Positions 62,080-64,000 of a stretch of DNA of 64,000 nt are shown here, piece after piece. Position 1 is the stretch's first letter. Every line of letters starts with the position of its first letter. The position numbers and the translations under genes are program-made. Origin of the DNA: Micromonospora sp. MW-13 (GTDB taxonomy: Bacteria > Actinomycetota > Actinomycetes > Mycobacteriales > Micromonosporaceae); the NCBI RefSeq assembly GCF_003434305.1, contig NZ_QKKX01000044.1, forward strand, positions 62,001 to 126,000. Direction: 5' to 3'. The notes under the pieces were generated by a model that searched no databases, was not told the origin of the DNA, and was given only the letters and a program-made list of their open reading frames with translations.

Positions 62080-62116
62080 GAACTCTCGGCGAGGCGGTCG
62101 GATCGGGTGTCGTCCG
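62080..62116 (+). repeat. Right copy of the imperfect 37-bp direct repeat
   Basis: Carries the same GTCGGATCGGGTGTCG core (62097-62112) and flanking GAACT and CGGCGAG blocks as 59252-59288. Together the copies bracket about 2.8 kb of mixed accessory genes and gene fragments. Confidence 0.6.
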
Positions 62117-62119
62117 AGG

Positions 62120-62359
62120 TCATTCGGCCTGCTGAGGGTCGTCCCGGTCGGGTTCGGTCGGGTGGGTTGCTGTACTCCATAGCTGTACTTCCTTGGCTGC
62201 ACGGAGCACGTCACGGGCGGCGGTGGCCAGCGGGCAGTTTGCTGTCCGGCAGATCGGGCAGCGGCCGTCGGGGCCGGGTTGATGGTCGCGGAGGACCCAG
62301 CGGGCGGTGAGGATAAGCCGGTTGCGGATCTGGGCCAGGGAGAGGAACGGCGCGGTCAT
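62120..62359 (-). CDS. Small protein with Cys motif, coupled to the XRE regulator
   Basis: The product is 79 aa from ATG 62359, two bases after the stop of the upstream regulator gene, so probably translated by coupling. It reads LAQIRNRLILTARWVLRDHQ, then GRCPICRTANCPLATAARDV, with CPIC and a later Cys that may bind zinc. The C-terminal tail is acidic. Function is unknown; similar small partners of XRE regulators are common in actinomycetes. Confidence 0.65.
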   Translation of the reverse strand: MTAPFLSLAQIRNRLILTARWVLRDHQPGPDGRCPICRTANCPLATAARDVLRAAKEVQLWSTATHPTEPDRDDPQQAE

Positions 62360-62361
62360 CC

Positions 62362-63561
62362 TCAACCCACCCCGAGGGTGGCGGCGAGGTGGATGAGCGT
62401 CGTTGGGGTGGCGGGGTCGCGGGCGACCTGGGCGAGCACGTCCCGGCCTGCCGGTCGGTGGCGGATCTCGGCCGGCGCAACGTGGTCGGCTTCCATCAGG
62501 GCCCGGCCGGCGCTGATCGGATCGTCGGTCTGGAGGTACGCGCGGGCGGCGTCGATCAGGTGGGCGGCGCGGTGTTCGGCGGGTAGCCACCGCCAGCCGT
62601 CCCGCGTGGTTGCCTTCTCGTGCCAGGCTACGGCGGCCCCTCCGTCGCCCAACTCCACCGCTGCGGCGACCCGGGCCAGCTCCACCGCCGTCGGCCCGAA
62701 CCCGGTGCGGTGGTGGTCATGCCCGTCGCCGACTCGGGCGGCCAGGGCGGCGGCCTCGTCGAGCAGCTCGGCCACCGCCGCGTCGTCGCCGTGACGGGCG
62801 GCGGCCAAGGCTGCCTGGAGAAGCAGGGTTCCGCACAGGGACAACTCCGGGGGTAGGCCGAACTCGATCACCGGTGGGGCGATCCGGTAGGCGGCGGCCA
62901 GCATCGCCGACTTCGCCACCCGCACCTGCCCAGACGCGCGGAGCACCTGACCGAGCTGCACCGCTGCGGCGGCCACCACCACTCGGTCGCCCGTGGCAGC
63001 GATCATCGCCCGGTCGACAGCAAGCCACGCCAGGTCCGGGGCACCCAGCTTGACCATCAGCGACGCGGTGATCCGGTACGCCTCCACCAGTGGCGCCCGA
63101 CCCGCCACCGGGTCAGTGTCGTGGACGCGCTCGACGTCGGCCAGCAACTCCGGCAGCAGGTCGACCACGCGTGTATAGCGGGCATGTTGAAAGGTCGTCC
63201 AGGCGTGCGCGACCTGGCGGGCCATCTGGACGGCCGGCAGCACCGGCCGGCTGCCTGCGGGTCGGCCGAGGGGAATCTCGTACGTCGACAGCGCCGCCCG
63301 GATCCGCTCCACGCCCTCGGTCCGCTCGGGCACGCCCGCGGGTCGTATGTCCCTGCCGAGTAGTACCGCGGTGTCGATGCGCAGGACAGCGGCGATGTTC
63401 TGGAGGGTGGAAAGCTTGTCGAGGGACCGGACGCCGCGCTCGACCTTGTCGACCCAGCTCTTGGACTTGCCGAGCCGGTCGGCGAACACCTGCTGCGACA
63501 GTTTCCGCCGACCACGCCAGTACGCCACCCGACGACCGACCGGCAGTCGGTCACCGTCCAC
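62362..63561 (-). CDS. XRE-family transcriptional regulator with helical-repeat domain
   Basis: The product is 399 aa from GTG 63561 (GGGGAA upstream), overlapping the end of the preceding small gene by 11 nt. The N-terminal helix-turn-helix (about 10-65) reads GRRVAYWRGRRKLSQQVFAD, RLGKSKSWVDKVERGVRSLD. The remaining 330 residues are Ala/Leu-rich TPR-like helices (LLPELLADVERVH, AYRITASLMVKLGAPDLAWL). This is a frequent actinobacterial regulator architecture; the ligand and target are unknown. Confidence 0.82.
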   Translation of the reverse strand: MDGDRLPVGRRVAYWRGRRKLSQQVFADRLGKSKSWVDKVERGVRSLDKLSTLQNIAAVLRIDTAVLLGRDIRPAGVPERTEGVERIRAALSTYEIPLGRPAGSRPVLPAVQMARQVAHAWTTFQHARYTRVVDLLPELLADVERVHDTDPVAGRAPLVEAYRITASLMVKLGAPDLAWLAVDRAMIAATGDRVVVAAAAVQLGQVLRASGQVRVAKSAMLAAAYRIAPPVIEFGLPPELSLCGTLLLQAALAAARHGDDAAVAELLDEAAALAARVGDGHDHHRTGFGPTAVELARVAAAVELGDGGAAVAWHEKATTRDGWRWLPAEHRAAHLIDAARAYLQTDDPISAGRALMEADHVAPAEIRHRPAGRDVLAQVARDPATPTTLIHLAATLGVG

Positions 63562-63718
63562 GATTTCCCCGCCGGTCCGGCACCGCCCGCGTAGTTTCCT
63601 CCACCGGTACCCGGTCCGCCTCGGCTTGGGCGAGAAGCCGTTGTTTCGCCGCCTCATGCTCCGCCGCTTGGATCTGCTCGCCCCGGCTCTGCGTCGGCTC
63701 GCGCTGCACACCGTCCAT
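63551..63718 (-). CDS. Small charged protein upstream of the XRE regulator
   Basis: The product is 55 aa from ATG 63718, with an excellent AGGAGG 6 nt upstream. The sequence is Gln/Glu/Arg-rich (GEQIQAAEHEAAKQRLLAQA), probably one amphipathic helix with a basic tail. It overlaps the regulator start by 11 nt, so it may serve mainly to couple translation. No family was recognised. Confidence 0.5.
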   Translation of the reverse strand: MDGVQREPTQSRGEQIQAAEHEAAKQRLLAQAEADRVPVEETTRAVPDRRGNRGR

Positions 63719-64000
63719 CTGCGTCCTCCTGTGGAAGGGCGCGGCAGCGGTGCTCTTGGAAGGACCGACCACCGCCGCGCCGAACAAGAGGCGCGGCTTC
63801 TCGGCCGGAACGGCACCTGTCCTAGCCACGCCCGGAGATCAGCATCCAGTGATCGGACAGTTACGGTCGAGGAGCGGCGCGTCCGCTATCTACGTGCGGA
63901 CAATGCGCAGACAGCGGCCTCGGCCTGGTCAACGAGGCTGATCGTGCGGGTGGCGTGTCCGAGACTCTGGACCCGCTCATAAACGCCTAACGCCTCGCCG
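63719..64000. other. Right edge, no gene recognised
   Basis: These 282 bp should hold the promoter of the minus-strand XRE operon. No clear -10/-35 pair or coding sequence was identified. Confidence 0.4.

Overview
The window is very GC-rich DNA with dense, often overlapping genes, GTG starts, leaderless promoters and secondary-metabolite enzymes. This points to an actinomycete, most likely Micromonosporaceae (Micromonospora-like); the MRYLH/P450 pair near 44.2 kb fits that. No rRNA, tRNA or CRISPR array was recognised. Functions are assigned by reading motifs and family resemblance; no database search was possible.

Layout. 1-3.5 kb: a partial M19-type dipeptidase gene with two GGTCTGACC-core palindromes upstream, a FetB-like permease, a Tat-type M23 peptidase, and a small membrane protein overlapping a coiled-coil frame. 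3.55-10.2 kb: a TPR-CHAT protease and a WD40-type protein, divergent from a small Cys-motif protein and a membrane protein; this looks like a conflict or signalling module. 10.3-18.4 kb: a membrane protein, a NarL-type two-component pair, a divergent serine hydrolase with a secreted alpha/beta hydrolase, and a thioredoxin-reductase-like/methyltransferase fusion.

18.5-41.2 kb: a 22.6-kb, seven-gene, tightly coupled minus-strand operon. In transcription order it encodes a PhoD-like metallophosphatase fused to a peptidoglycan-binding-like region (1452 aa), a DUF6603-like giant (1231 aa), an FG-GAP-containing giant (1654 aa), a 1565-aa protein, a 644-aa protein, a phage tail-fibre-like protein (625 aa) and an endolysin-like protein with two peptidoglycan-binding domains (344 aa). 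A 14-bp-stem hairpin closes the operon. No sheath, tube, baseplate or ATPase gene is present, so it is not a standard contractile injection system. It is the best candidate here for an undescribed multi-protein system.

41.6-44.2 kb: soluble transhydrogenase (sthA), then decayed mobile DNA (an IS630-like remnant, a 13-bp tandem repeat, a 12-bp inverted repeat). 44.2-59.3 kb: two RiPP loci side by side. The first is a minimal biarylitide-type cluster: an 18-bp gene for MRYLH plus a cytochrome P450, followed by a secreted M28 peptidase. The second is a lactazole-like thiopeptide cluster (precursor, Glu-transferring LanB, pyridine synthase, fused RRE/ThiF-YcaO, fused elimination/azoline dehydrogenase) with a divergent LuxR-family (LAL) activator. 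Its precursor has an unusual hydrophobic core, and its serine spacing would give an unusually large macrocycle.

59.3-64 kb: a 2.8-kb patch bracketed by an imperfect 37-bp direct repeat, holding a lipoprotein, gene fragments (an orphan 3' end, an inositol-monophosphatase C-terminus, an XRE N-terminus), a duplicated Cys-motif protein and a pentapeptide-repeat protein. Outside it lies an XRE-type regulator operon.
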